From: Pedobacter sp. ASV17
GTDB lineage: Bacteria; Bacteroidota; Bacteroidia; Sphingobacteriales; Sphingobacteriaceae
Assembly: GCF_016429065.1 (NCBI RefSeq)
Contig: NZ_JAELTX010000055.1
Span: forward strand, 1-34,857
Length of the DNA: 34,857 nt
Direction of reading: 5' to 3'
Every line of letters begins with the position of its first letter. Position 1 is the first letter of the stretch. This document shows, piece by piece, positions 1 through 8,123 of this stretch. The notes under the pieces were generated by a model. That model worked only from the letters and a program-made list of their open reading frames with translations. It had not been told where the DNA came from and did no database searches. A program made the translations under genes and the position numbers.

Positions 1-993
1 GATATTAAACCTACCCAATGATCTTTTCACGGCCGAGTGGATAATGGCATAGATGGACTTTTCGTCCAAATATTTGATTTCCGTTTTGGTAGGATGCACG
101 TTTACGTCAATCTTAGCAGGATCTATGTCTATGAAAAGTACATAAAGCGGGAAGTTATCATCAGGCAATAGTTCTTGATAAGCCTTGTTAATGGCATGGT
201 TCAAGTAATTATCCTTAATAAACCTATCGTTCACAAAAAAGAACTGCTCGCCGCGGGTTTTCTTGGCAAATTCAGGTTTCCCAATGTATCCTTTTAAATT
301 AATGATGGTGGTTTCTTCCTCTACTGGAATTAAACGTTCGTTATAGTTATTGCCAAATAAATGTACAATACGCTGCTTGATGGTTGCCGCAGGCAGTCGG
401 TAAATTTCATTCCCATCATGATGCAAGCTAAATGAGATATGTGGTTTGGCCAAGGCCACACGCTGAAACTCGTCGATGATGTAGCGCATTTCCGTTGGAT
501 TACTCTTTAGGAAATTACGTCTTGCAGGTGTATTATAAAACAGGTTTTTTACACTTATGCTGGTTCCGTTAGGTGTTCCTATTGGTTCCTGCTTTACCAC
601 GGTAGAACCTTCTATTTCTATCAGAGTCCCTACTTCGTCTTCATGGCGCTTGGTTTTCATTTCCACCTGCGCAATCGCGGCTATGGATGCCATTGCCTCG
701 CCCCTAAACCCCATGGTTCTGATGGCAAAAAGATCTTCGGCCTTACGTACTTTTGAAGTGGCGTGGCGCTCAAAGCACATGCGGGCATCAGTAATGCTCA
801 TCCCGCAGCCATTGTCTATCACTTGAATCAATGCTTTTCCAGCATCCTTAACAATGAGCTGTATTTTATCGGCACCTGCATCCAACGCGTTTTCCAATAA
901 TTCTTTTACTGCCGAGGCTGGCCTCTGCACCACCTCTCCTGCCGCTATCTGGTTGGCTACGCTATCGGGTAAAAGTTGAATAATATCAGACAT
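1..993 (-). CDS. mutL: DNA mismatch repair protein MutL, N-terminal part (cut by window edge)
   Basis: MutL is the GHKL-ATPase matchmaker of mismatch repair, linking MutS to downstream strand removal. Translating the minus strand from the ATG at 993 gives 331 residues open to the window edge. The GHKL motifs are in order: [11 protein letters not shown] at 31-41 (E31 aligns with the catalytic Glu, N35 with the Mg-binding Asn), DNGCGM at 60-65, and GFRGEA at 95-100. A region with [12 protein letters not shown] and the DVNVHPTK motif follows, as in the transducer domain. The start is set by [20 protein letters not shown], which matches the usual N-terminus. The C-terminal dimerisation domain lies beyond position 1, so presence of the endonuclease motif cannot be judged. 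No partner gene is close enough upstream to suggest an operon. Confidence 0.97.
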   Translation of the reverse strand, partial: MSDIIQLLPDSVANQIAAGEVVQRPASAVKELLENALDAGADKIQLIVKDAGKALIQVIDNGCGMSITDARMCFERHATSKVRKAEDLFAIRTMGFRGEAMASIAAIAQVEMKTKRHEDEVGTLIEIEGSTVVKQEPIGTPNGTSISVKNLFYNTPARRNFLKSNPTEMRYIIDEFQRVALAKPHISFSLHHDGNEIYRLPAATIKQRIVHLFGNNYNERLIPVEEETTIINLKGYIGKPEFAKKTRGEQFFFVNDRFIKDNYLNHAINKAYQELLPDDNFPLYVLFIDIDPAKIDVNVHPTKTEIKYLDEKSIYAIIHSAVKRSLGRFNI

Positions 994-1161
994 CTATTTT
1001 GTTAAGTAAAGCCGCTAATTTAACGAAAATAAGCCTTACAAAAGGAGCCTGTTTCCACTTAACTGATACTAAATGACTTAATATTTACGATTTGATCTCC
1101 AATGATTGAAGGAAAGAATTTTTGAATGATTAAATGATTAGCTAATACTATTGAATTTACG

Positions 1162-1247
1162 ATGTACCTATGTTGTTCATTTAGGAAGCTTTTGAGCTTT
1201 TGCAGATTGTAAATGCGCAAAGAGAAAATACAACCACATAGGCACAT
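1162..1247. repeat. Imperfect inverted repeat with ATGTACCTAT / ATAGGCACAT arms
   Basis: The arms at 1162-1177 and 1232-1247 match in 14 of 16 positions and are separated by 54 nt. The same two 10-mers recur, in reversed order, at 32948-32971 near gldK. This may be a small dispersed element or a coincidence in AT-rich DNA. Confidence 0.4.
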
Positions 1248-1465
1248 AAGAGTACGTCTCAAACAGACTCCGATTTTAGTAGAACGAAGAGTGGTTTGCT
1301 AGGGCTGGAGATGTGAAAAATCACCAAACGCTTATCGCAAATTCATGTTAAATAAAAATTTCACCCGCTCACTAAACCATTACACCTGTTTACCATCTAA
1401 CCAACCATCTACATGAAATTGTAAAATCTTAACATAGGTCAATACAAACTAGATTTAAAATTAAA

Positions 1466-1474
1466 TACCTTTAC
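1466..1474 (+). promoter_or_regulatory. Possible -7 box for the YceI gene
   Basis: TACCTTTAC resembles the Bacteroidota -7 consensus TAnnTTTG and lies 22 bp before the ATG. No convincing TTTG -33 element precedes it, so this is tentative. Confidence 0.3.
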
Positions 1475-1496
1475 GCTAACTATAAATTAATCAACA

Positions 1497-2093
1497 ATGA
1501 AATTAAAAATCACTTCTATTTTAACGTTAGCTCTTGTAGCTAGCTTTTCTTTTTTCGCTTTTAAACCAAAGGCTGATGTTTACACGGTAGATGCTACCAA
1601 GTCTACGATCAATTGGGAAGGCAAAAAATTCTCTGGTTCACATACTGGCACTGTGGCACTAACTTCTGGAACATTAGGTTTCAACGGTAAAAAATTAGTA
1701 GAGGGTGGTTTTGTAGCTAACATGACTACTATTCAAACTTTAGATGGTGGCAAACCAAATGCAGGCCTAGACAAACATTTGAAAAATGACGACTTTTTTG
1801 GCGTAGAAAAATTCCCTGCAGCTAATTTCGTAATTAAAAAAGTAGAAGGTAATGGTGCTGATGTAAAAATTACCGGCGACTTAACCATTAAAGGAAAAAC
1901 CAACCCAGTAACTTTCGATGCAAAGCTTACCTGGAATGCAGACAAAACTGTTACCGCCGTAGCAGAGAAGGTTGCTATCGACAGAACCAAATATGGTATC
2001 GAGTACAAATCTAAGTCTATCTTCAGCAGCATCGGCGATAACTTCATCTACGATGAGTTTACCATTGACGTAAAATTGGTAGCAAAAAAATAA
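1497..2093 (+). CDS. YceI family secreted protein
   Basis: This 198-aa protein belongs to the YceI-like family, lipocalin-like beta-barrels that bind polyisoprenoid or other apolar ligands in the periplasm. Residues 5-21 form a hydrophobic signal segment, so export is expected, although the cleavage site is not a clean AxA. The mature part begins with VYTVDATKSTINWEGKKF and keeps family landmarks: the GFNGKKLVEGGFVANMTTI strand region, FFGVEKFPAANFVI near 100-113, a GDLTIKGKTNPVTF strand near 127-140, and a C-terminal IGDNFIYDEFTIDVKL. Length is typical. It stands alone, with a promoter-like box upstream and a strong terminator directly after it. The specific ligand cannot be inferred. Confidence 0.93.
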   Translation: MKLKITSILTLALVASFSFFAFKPKADVYTVDATKSTINWEGKKFSGSHTGTVALTSGTLGFNGKKLVEGGFVANMTTIQTLDGGKPNAGLDKHLKNDDFFGVEKFPAANFVIKKVEGNGADVKITGDLTIKGKTNPVTFDAKLTWNADKTVTAVAEKVAIDRTKYGIEYKSKSIFSSIGDNFIYDEFTIDVKLVAKK

Positions 2094-2117
2094 CCTCCTA
2101 TTAAATAGATGATTAGA

Positions 2118-2145
2118 AAATCCGAGTATTACTCGGATTTTTTTT
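2118..2145 (+). terminator. Rho-independent terminator after the YceI gene
   Basis: A perfect 10-bp stem (2118-2127 with 2131-2140) closes a 3-nt loop and is followed by a run of T. It begins 25 bp after the stop codon. Confidence 0.9.
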
Positions 2146-2192
2146 GTTAAATAAATTAATGTAACTTTATGTAAATCCACTTACGAAATATA

Positions 2193-2200
2193 TACCTTCG
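2193..2200 (+). promoter_or_regulatory. Possible promoter of the response regulator gene
   Basis: TACCTTCG at 2193-2200 is close to TAnnTTTG, and TTTATG at 2167-2172 lies 20 bp upstream at the right distance for a -33 element. The predicted transcript would start about 25-30 nt before the ATG at 2233. Confidence 0.35.
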
Positions 2201-2232
2201 CTGCGGTTAACAACGTATTTCATTAAAGCCCG

Positions 2233-2640
2233 ATGCAACAAACACCCTCTTCTAAGATTAACCTCCTTGTCATTGATGATGATGATATCAACATCTTTAT
2301 CATCAGTAAAATTGTTGAAAAAACCGGGTATGACGTGGAGATATGCGCCAAACATAATGGCCAATTAGCCATCGACTACATCAAGGATTTAGTTGATAGC
2401 CAACAACCCTTACCCCAACTGGTTTTAATCGACATCAATATGCCTATCCTTAATGGTTGGGAATTTATTGAAGCTTTTGAAGCATTAGACCTTAAAGCAA
2501 CCAATGACATGTACATGCTCTCTTCATCTGTTTATGAAAACGATATAGAGAAAGCTAAAAGCTACAAATCAGTGAAAGGCTTTATTTCAAAACCACTGTC
2601 TATTGACCGATTAAAAGAGCTACTTGCTGCGATAGATTAA
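2233..2640 (+). CDS. Single-domain response regulator (CheY-like receiver)
   Basis: This 135-aa protein is a stand-alone REC domain with no output domain. The acidic pocket is at D15-D18, the phospho-acceptor is D67 in VLIDINMPILNGWEF, the switch Ser/Thr region is S97-S99, and the conserved Lys is K120 in ISKPLS. All catalytic positions are present, so it should accept phosphate from a histidine kinase or hybrid kinase. No kinase gene is nearby, so the partner is unknown; such orphan receivers are common in this phylum and act by protein-protein contact. Its 3' end overlaps the convergent MBL-fold gene by 4 bp, and no terminator lies between them. Confidence 0.92.
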   Translation: MQQTPSSKINLLVIDDDDINIFIISKIVEKTGYDVEICAKHNGQLAIDYIKDLVDSQQPLPQLVLIDINMPILNGWEFIEAFEALDLKATNDMYMLSSSVYENDIEKAKSYKSVKGFISKPLSIDRLKELLAAID

Positions 2641-3407
2641 ACGATTATAAACTTATCGTCCTGTAGTTCTACAAAAGCTTGGGTTTTAGATTTGGAATGA
2701 TAAAAAAGGCATTTCCAATGTTCGGCTGCTGCCTTATGCCCAAACTCGTCCCTTAATTCCATCGCCTTACGACCATCGTAATCATATTTGGCTATAAACT
2801 TCCTGATGAGCTCTTCTGGCTCAGGTAATACATCGCCCCCAAAAAAGACTTTATCTTCTCCATCATCAATTAAAAAAACCTGATGATATGGACAATGCGC
2901 TCCCGTTAGTTCATAACTGATTTCGTTGGTCAACTGGCCACTATCTTCTATCAAATGGATTTGAGCATTGCGCTGAACAAAATCAAAAATCTCGGTATGG
3001 TAAGAAGAAGATTTGCTACTAAAAGCGGTTTCCCACTCTCCTCTTTGCATTACATAAGTGGCATTAGGGAAACTTAATTCCATTTTACCGTTATGATGAT
3101 GCACCATTCCACCCGAGTGGTCGAAATGCAAATGCGACATCAATACCAGTTCTATATCATCTGGATCAAATCCTGCTTTTCTGATGTTTTCATGCAAATG
3201 GAGTTTACCCTCTTCGTTGCTATACCCCAAACCTGTATCCAACAACAGCAAGCTATTTTCGAGCTTAACCAGAAAAGGCTGTACATGAATAAATAACGAT
3301 GCGGGTCTATCCTTTGGATTATCCTTGGCAGGATCAAAAGGGATAAACTTTTTACTGGCATCTACCGAATATGAACCCTCTGATAACGTGAAAACTTGAA
3401 TAGCCAT
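2637..3407 (-). CDS. MBL-fold metallo-hydrolase
   Basis: This 256-aa enzyme has the metallo-beta-lactamase fold. The HxHxDH metal site is H92-x-H94-x-D96-H97 in SHLHFDHSGG. Further likely ligands are H171 or H175 (GAHCPYH) and D192 in FFGGDVLP. There is no signal peptide, so it should be cytoplasmic. The layout resembles the lactonase/glyoxalase-II-like branch, which includes N-acyl homoserine lactonases, but substrate cannot be told from sequence. The start is supported by a good promoter whose -7 box ends 13 bp upstream. It converges with the response regulator (4-bp overlap) and diverges from recJ. Confidence 0.88.
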   Translation of the reverse strand: MAIQVFTLSEGSYSVDASKKFIPFDPAKDNPKDRPASLFIHVQPFLVKLENSLLLLDTGLGYSNEEGKLHLHENIRKAGFDPDDIELVLMSHLHFDHSGGMVHHHNGKMELSFPNATYVMQRGEWETAFSSKSSSYHTEIFDFVQRNAQIHLIEDSGQLTNEISYELTGAHCPYHQVFLIDDGEDKVFFGGDVLPEPEELIRKFIAKYDYDGRKAMELRDEFGHKAAAEHWKCLFYHSKSKTQAFVELQDDKFIIV

Positions 3408-3419
3408 CTTTTTACGAAA

Positions 3420-3450
3420 GAAATTTAATGATATATTTACGGGTTACAAA
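3420..3450 (-). promoter_or_regulatory. Promoter of the MBL-fold hydrolase gene
   Basis: On the minus strand, TTTG (3450-3447) is followed after exactly 19 bp by TAAATTTC (3427-3420), a close match to the Bacteroidota -33/-7 arrangement. The transcript would start about 7 nt before the ATG at 3407, giving a very short leader. Confidence 0.55.
3432..3440 (+). promoter_or_regulatory. Possible -7 box for recJ
   Basis: TATATTTAC resembles TAnnTTTG and overlaps the opposing promoter of the MBL-fold gene. If used, the transcript starts near 3446, downstream of the upstream ATG at 3428, which supports the recJ start at 3518. Confidence 0.3.
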
Positions 3451-3517
3451 TATAGAGAACAAGGCGAGGCTTTTTGTAATATTAATGCAAACAAGCTCGT
3501 TAATGGAGCAGATACCA

Positions 3518-5215
3518 ATGGAGAAAAGATGGGTTATTAGTGAAAATATTGAGCAGGAAAAGGTTGAGGAGCTTTCCCATCTGTTAACTATTGATAAAAG
3601 TTTGGCAGAAATTTTGGTACAAAGGGGCATCAATACCTTTGAAGAAGCCAAATATTTCTTTAGGCCGCAATTGGCACACCTGCATGATCCGTTCCTGATG
3701 AAGGATATGGAAACAGCGGTAGAAAGAATTGAAAAAGCCATTCAACGTGAACAAAGCATTTTAATTTATGGCGATTACGATGTAGACGGAACCACTGCTG
3801 TGGCGCTTGCCTATCAGTTTTTCCGTAATTTCACTGGTCATATTGATTTCTACATTCCCGACAGGCATGCAGAAGGTTACGGCATCTCCACACAGGGTAT
3901 TGATTATGCTCATGCCAACGGGGTCGATTTAATTATAGCACTGGATTGCGGAATCCGCTCCAACGACAAAATTGATTACGCGAACACCTTAGGCATTGAC
4001 TTTATCATTTGCGACCACCACTTGCCCAGCGACGAAATTCCGAAAGCGGTTGCGGTATTAGATCCGAAACGCGTTGATTGCGAGTATCCTTTCAAGGAGC
4101 TTTCTGGCTGTGGTATTGGCTTTAAACTTGCACAGGCTTATTGTACCTTCAAAAATCTTCCAGATGAGCTTTATGAGCAATATTTTGATTTGTGCATGGT
4201 GAGCATTGCAGCCGATATTGTCCCAATTGTTGACGAGAACAGGGTTTTGGCCTATTACGGTCTTAAAAAGCTGAACGAGAATCCCTCTACGGGTTTGAAA
4301 TCTTTGATGCAAATTTCGGGCAAAACCGACAACTATTCCATTATGGATGTGGTGTTTATGCTGGCTCCACGCATTAATGCTGCGGGGAGAATGGGACATG
4401 CTAATGAAGCCGTAAAAATGCTTTTAAGTGAAGAGGTTTTCATTGCAGATGAACAAAGTTCGCTCATCAATTTACAAAATACCGAACGTAAAAGTTTCGA
4501 CCAAAATATCACCCTTGAGGCACTGGCCATTATTGAGCAGGATGAAGTGCTGATCAATCGAAAAACCACGGTGGTGTTTCAAGAAAGTTGGAACAAAGGC
4601 GTCATTGGCATTGTCGCTTCTAGATTAACCGAGAAATATTACCGCCCGACTATCGTGCTTACCCAATCTAACGGTAACTATACAGGTTCAGCACGCTCGG
4701 TGGTGGGTTACGATTTATATGAAGCTTTAGTGGAATGCAGTGATTTACTGATCCAGTTTGGGGGGCATAAGTATGCCGCAGGATTGACCATTAGTCCTGA
4801 GAACTTGCCGTTATTTTCGGAACGATTTGAGCAGGTGGTGTCTAAAAGTATCGATCCTGCATTGCTCATTCCCGAAATTAATATTGATACTGCGGTTGAT
4901 TTTGAGCAGATCAATGGCAAATTCTTTAGGATATTAAATCAAATGGCACCTTTCGGACCACAAAACATGGCTCCAATATTTACTACTCATGATGTAATTT
5001 TGGCGGGTACCCCTCAAATTGTAGGGACAAATCACCTAAAAATAAATGTAAAACAACAAAATTCGACTATTTTTGAAGCTATTGGTTTTAACCTTGGAGA
5101 ATTCGAAAAATTATTAAAACCAAACCAACCATTTTCTATTTGTTATACGATAGAAGAAAATAATTGGAGAGACAAAAAACGTTTGCAACTAAACATAAAA
5201 GGAATTAAATTTTGA
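3518..5215 (+). CDS. recJ: Single-stranded-DNA-specific exonuclease RecJ
   Basis: RecJ is the 5'-3' ssDNA exonuclease of recombinational and mismatch repair. The frame is open from an ATG at 3428, but the first 30 codons look like leader sequence; I place the start at the ATG at 3518, giving MEKRWVISENIEQ and 565 aa, the usual size. DHH-family motifs are clear: DYDVDG at 86-91, DHH at 166-168, and GGHKYAAG at 415-422 in the DHHA1 domain. The Asp after the Tyr in motif I is followed by Val instead of the more common Ala, a conservative change. The C-terminal 100 residues fit the OB-fold extension. lptB follows after a 74-bp A-rich spacer. Confidence 0.95.
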   Translation: MEKRWVISENIEQEKVEELSHLLTIDKSLAEILVQRGINTFEEAKYFFRPQLAHLHDPFLMKDMETAVERIEKAIQREQSILIYGDYDVDGTTAVALAYQFFRNFTGHIDFYIPDRHAEGYGISTQGIDYAHANGVDLIIALDCGIRSNDKIDYANTLGIDFIICDHHLPSDEIPKAVAVLDPKRVDCEYPFKELSGCGIGFKLAQAYCTFKNLPDELYEQYFDLCMVSIAADIVPIVDENRVLAYYGLKKLNENPSTGLKSLMQISGKTDNYSIMDVVFMLAPRINAAGRMGHANEAVKMLLSEEVFIADEQSSLINLQNTERKSFDQNITLEALAIIEQDEVLINRKTTVVFQESWNKGVIGIVASRLTEKYYRPTIVLTQSNGNYTGSARSVVGYDLYEALVECSDLLIQFGGHKYAAGLTISPENLPLFSERFEQVVSKSIDPALLIPEINIDTAVDFEQINGKFFRILNQMAPFGPQNMAPIFTTHDVILAGTPQIVGTNHLKINVKQQNSTIFEAIGFNLGEFEKLLKPNQPFSICYTIEENNWRDKKRLQLNIKGIKF

Positions 5216-5289
5216 GTTGAAAGTTAAAAGTTGTGGGTTAAAAGCACTAAACAACTAAAAAAACTAATCAACCAAAAAACTAAAACTAA
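5216..5289 (+). repeat. A-rich spacer with GTTAAAAG repeats between recJ and lptB
   Basis: The left part contains reiterated motifs of the type GTTRAAAG (near 5217, 5225 and 5239), followed by several ACTAAA-type units. Similar AGTTAAAAG units occur at 14302-14336 upstream of the e(P4)-type phosphatase. This looks like a simple spacer repeat of unknown role. Confidence 0.45.
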
Positions 5290-6024
5290 ATGATTTTAAA
5301 AGCCGAGCATCTCATTAAAAAGTATAAACAGCGTACCGTTGTTAACGATGTTTCATTTGAAGTAAGCCAAGGGGAGATTGTGGGTTTACTGGGACCAAAT
5401 GGTGCTGGAAAAACCACGTCGTTTTATATGATCGTAGGCCTAATTAAGCCTAACGAAGGCAATATATTTTTGGATGGTGAAGACATTACTAAAGATGCGA
5501 TGTACCGCAGAGCGCAAAAAGGCATTGGTTATCTAGCCCAAGAGGCCAGTGTTTTCCGCAAATTATCTGTAGAGGATAATATCATGGCCATTTTGGAGAT
5601 GACCAAACTCAACAAGGAAGAACGCAAGGAAAAACTGGAAGAGTTGCTTACGGAGTTTAGTTTGCATAAAGTACGCAAAAACCGTGGCGATTTACTTTCT
5701 GGAGGGGAGCGCCGTAGAACGGAGATTGCGAGAGCATTGGCTGCAAGTCCTAATTTTATTTTACTGGATGAGCCATTTGCAGGGGTTGACCCTATTGCCG
5801 TGGAAGAAATCCAAAGCATTGTAGCTAAACTTAAGAAAAAGAATATTGGGATTTTAATTACCGACCACAACGTACAGGAAACCCTTTCCATTACCGACCG
5901 AGCTTATCTACTTTTTGAGGGCAAAATCTTGGAATCGGGCACGCCAGAGGTATTGGCAGCCAACGAAATGGTAAGGAAGGTCTATTTAGGTTCGAACTTC
6001 ATTCTACGCAAGAAAAATCTATAA
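5290..6024 (+). CDS. lptB: LPS export ABC transporter ATP-binding protein LptB
   Basis: LptB is the cytoplasmic ATPase that powers lipopolysaccharide extraction by LptFG. The 244-aa product shows Walker [10 protein letters not shown] at 35-43, a Q-loop at Q84 ([14 protein letters not shown] is very typical of LptB), signature LSGGE at 136-140, Walker B ILLDEP at 157-162 and H-loop H193. [11 protein letters not shown] after Walker B and the C-terminal [11 protein letters not shown] are also LptB-like. LptFG and LptC genes are not in this window. The GH3-family gene starts 9 bp downstream, so the two are almost certainly co-transcribed. Confidence 0.95.
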   Translation: MILKAEHLIKKYKQRTVVNDVSFEVSQGEIVGLLGPNGAGKTTSFYMIVGLIKPNEGNIFLDGEDITKDAMYRRAQKGIGYLAQEASVFRKLSVEDNIMAILEMTKLNKEERKEKLEELLTEFSLHKVRKNRGDLLSGGERRRTEIARALAASPNFILLDEPFAGVDPIAVEEIQSIVAKLKKKNIGILITDHNVQETLSITDRAYLLFEGKILESGTPEVLAANEMVRKVYLGSNFILRKKNL

Positions 6025-6033
6025 GGAAAACTG

Positions 6034-7542
6034 ATGGCTATAGTAAATTCTATTTTTACGTGGTACATGAAAAAGCGCATCCATCAGATTGAGCTTTTCA
6101 TGAAATATCCCTTAGATGTACAGGATGAGTGGCTACATACCTTAATTTCAAGTGCTGAAAATACGGAATGGGGCAAGCTGTACGACTACAGGTCGATATT
6201 GAACGTACAACAGTTTAAAGAACGGGTGCCTATCCAAAATTACGATACGCTGAAACCTTACATTGAGCGTATGCTACAAGGCGAACAGAACATCCTTTGG
6301 CCCTCTGAAATTAAATGGTTTGCCAAATCATCAGGTACAACCAGCGATAGAAGCAAATTTATCCCAGTATCTGAAGAAGCTTTAGAAGAATGCCATTTCA
6401 AAGGCGGTAAAGACATGCTATCCATCTATTGCAACAACCGACCAAACACGCAAATGTTTACGGGAAAAGGCTTGGTTTTAGGTGGAAGCCATCAAATCAA
6501 TCAGCTTTGCGAAGACATTCACTATGGCGATTTATCGGCCGTATTGATCAAAAACCTACCTATTTGGGCCGAGTACTATCGGACCCCTGATATGTCCATT
6601 GCCCTTATGGATAATTATGAGGAAAAAATGGACCGCATGGCGGAAGCTACGATCAGGGAAAACGTAACCAATATTTCGGGCGTACCTACTTGGACCATCG
6701 TGTTAGCGAAAAAGGTAATGGAAATTACTGGCGCAAAAAACTTATTAGAGGTTTGGCCCAACTTAGAGGCTTATTTCCATGGTGCCGTAAATTTCGGTCC
6801 ATACCGTCAGCAATTTAAAGAACTGATTCCTTCGTCAGACATGTATTATTTGGAGACTTACAATGCATCTGAAGGTTTCTTTGGCATACAAGATCAATCC
6901 TACTCCGAAGAGCTGCTTTTGATGTTGGATTACGGCGTTTACTATGAGTTTCTTCCTTTGGAGAATTTAGAGGATGAGAACCCTAAAACCCTTTCTTTAG
7001 ATCAGGTAGAGCTGCATAAAAATTATGCGGTAATTATCAGTACCAATGCGGGCTTATGGCGTTACATGATTGGCGACACCATCCATTTTACTTCTTTATA
7101 TCCATTTAGGATTAAGATTAGCGGACGCACCAAGCACTTTATCAATGCTTTTGGGGAAGAGGTGATTATTGACAATGCCGAAAATGCCTTAACCAAAGCC
7201 TGTGCTACCACTAACGCTAAAATTAAAGATTACACCGCCTGCCCTATTTATTTTAATGGTGATGAGGCTGGAGGCCACGAGTGGATCATTGAATTTGAGC
7301 AACAACCTTCCAATTTTGAACAATTTATAGATATATTGGATCAAACCCTACGTGATATAAACTCGGATTATGATGCCAAACGCTTTAAGGATATGGCCTT
7401 GAAACGCCCAAAGGTTCATAATGCTCCTGAAAACCTTTTCTACAATTGGATGAAAAACCGTGGCAAACTTGGCGGACAACATAAGGTACCTCGTTTGGCA
7501 AACAGCAGGGAATACGTGGATGATATTTTGAAGATGATGTAG
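6034..7542 (+). CDS. GH3-family acyl-adenylating enzyme (acyl acid-amido synthetase-like)
   Basis: This 502-aa protein belongs to the GH3 family, named for the plant auxin-responsive GH3 acyl acid-amido synthetases, within the adenylate-forming enzyme superfamily. The ATP-binding A3-type motif SSGTTSDRSK is at 99-108, a YNASEGFFG motif is near 275-283, and a GDTIHF motif near 347 precedes a KISGRTKHFINAFGEE segment at the start of the C-terminal domain. Plant enzymes join amino acids to carboxylic acids through an acyl-adenylate; the substrate of the Bacteroidota members is not known to me. AAGGAAA just after the lptB stop could serve as its ribosome site. The tight link with lptB suggests an envelope or lipid role, which is inference only. 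Confidence 0.9.
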   Translation: MAIVNSIFTWYMKKRIHQIELFMKYPLDVQDEWLHTLISSAENTEWGKLYDYRSILNVQQFKERVPIQNYDTLKPYIERMLQGEQNILWPSEIKWFAKSSGTTSDRSKFIPVSEEALEECHFKGGKDMLSIYCNNRPNTQMFTGKGLVLGGSHQINQLCEDIHYGDLSAVLIKNLPIWAEYYRTPDMSIALMDNYEEKMDRMAEATIRENVTNISGVPTWTIVLAKKVMEITGAKNLLEVWPNLEAYFHGAVNFGPYRQQFKELIPSSDMYYLETYNASEGFFGIQDQSYSEELLLMLDYGVYYEFLPLENLEDENPKTLSLDQVELHKNYAVIISTNAGLWRYMIGDTIHFTSLYPFRIKISGRTKHFINAFGEEVIIDNAENALTKACATTNAKIKDYTACPIYFNGDEAGGHEWIIEFEQQPSNFEQFIDILDQTLRDINSDYDAKRFKDMALKRPKVHNAPENLFYNWMKNRGKLGGQHKVPRLANSREYVDDILKMM

Positions 7543-7556
7543 TGCAAAAAGGTCTA

Positions 7557-7587
7557 TTTGGATTTACTGTTATTTTAGGTAAATTTA
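7557..7587 (+). promoter_or_regulatory. Promoter of the CBS-domain gene
   Basis: TTTG at 7557-7560 is followed after 19 bp by TAAATTTA at 7580-7587, a good -33/-7 pair. The ATG at 7609 would lie about 15 nt into the transcript. Confidence 0.5.
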
Positions 7588-7608
7588 AGTAAACAACCAA
7601 AAGCAGAC

Positions 7609-8037
7609 ATGAAAACAGTTCAACAAATTTTCGACACCAAACCGCTGCAGATTTTTAGTGTTAGTGCTAATACTTCGGTTTTAGATGCCCTAAAGTTAAT
7701 GACAGAGAAAAACATCAGTGCTTTGTTAATTATGCAAGAGGAACAGTTGCTTGGCATCTTCACGGAACGTGATTATGCCCGAAAAATCGTTTTACAGGGA
7801 AAAGCTTCTAAGGACACTCCCATTAGTGAGGCCATGACTGCTAATCCAGTTACGATAACTTTGGCTGACAGCATTGATTTATGCATGCAAATGATGACCG
7901 ACAAGCACATTAGACATTTACCAGTGGTAACCGAAAATCAAGCCGTTGGAATGGTATCCATTGGCGATGTGGTGAAATTCATTATTGCAGACCAAAAACA
8001 GACCATTTCACAGCTAGAAAGTTATATCAACAGTTAA
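7609..8037 (+). CDS. Two-CBS-domain protein
   Basis: The 142-aa product consists only of a tandem CBS pair (Bateman module). The first unit covers about residues 10-65 (ISALLIMQEEQLLGIFTERDYARKI), the second about 75-130 (MTANPVTITLADSI then HIRHLPVVTENQAVGMVSIGDVVKFI). CBS pairs bind adenosine nucleotides and act as energy-sensing regulatory domains. With no catalytic domain attached, it probably acts as a separate regulatory subunit or sensor; the partner is unknown. It has its own promoter, so it need not follow the lptB-GH3 transcript. Confidence 0.9.
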   Translation: MKTVQQIFDTKPLQIFSVSANTSVLDALKLMTEKNISALLIMQEEQLLGIFTERDYARKIVLQGKASKDTPISEAMTANPVTITLADSIDLCMQMMTDKHIRHLPVVTENQAVGMVSIGDVVKFIIADQKQTISQLESYINS

Positions 8038-8123
8038 ATTTATCCACCAAAAAAACCTCTCCTTATTCTTTCAAAGAAGGGAATGTCGAGACATTGCATC
8101 AAGCGCCAACAACTAATGAGCAA

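Larger units (their letters stand above)
994..1496. other. Intergenic region between mutL and the YceI gene
   Basis: This 503-bp AT-rich region separates divergently transcribed mutL and the YceI gene. A 67-codon minus-strand frame (1059-1262) has no recognisable domain and a low-complexity sequence, so I do not call it. Two imperfect 16-nt inverted arms (1162-1177 and 1232-1247, 14 of 16 matching) read ATGTACCTATG and, inverted, CATAGGCACAT. A 13-mer at 1326-1338 is identical to part of the atp intercistronic repeat at 17677-17689. The right end carries a possible promoter for the YceI gene. I see no RNA gene. Confidence 0.5.

Noticed and set aside
557..826. 89-codon plus-strand frame
   Set aside because: Lies antisense to the well-conserved GHKL domain of mutL; a shadow frame.
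1059..1262. 67-codon minus-strand frame in the mutL-YceI spacer
   Set aside because: No domain, low-complexity sequence, and it spans the inverted repeat at 1162-1247; no promoter or terminator supports it.
3428..3517. Extended N-terminus of RecJ
   Set aside because: The 30 extra codons do not fit the family start and cover a promoter-like region, so the ATG at 3518 is preferred.
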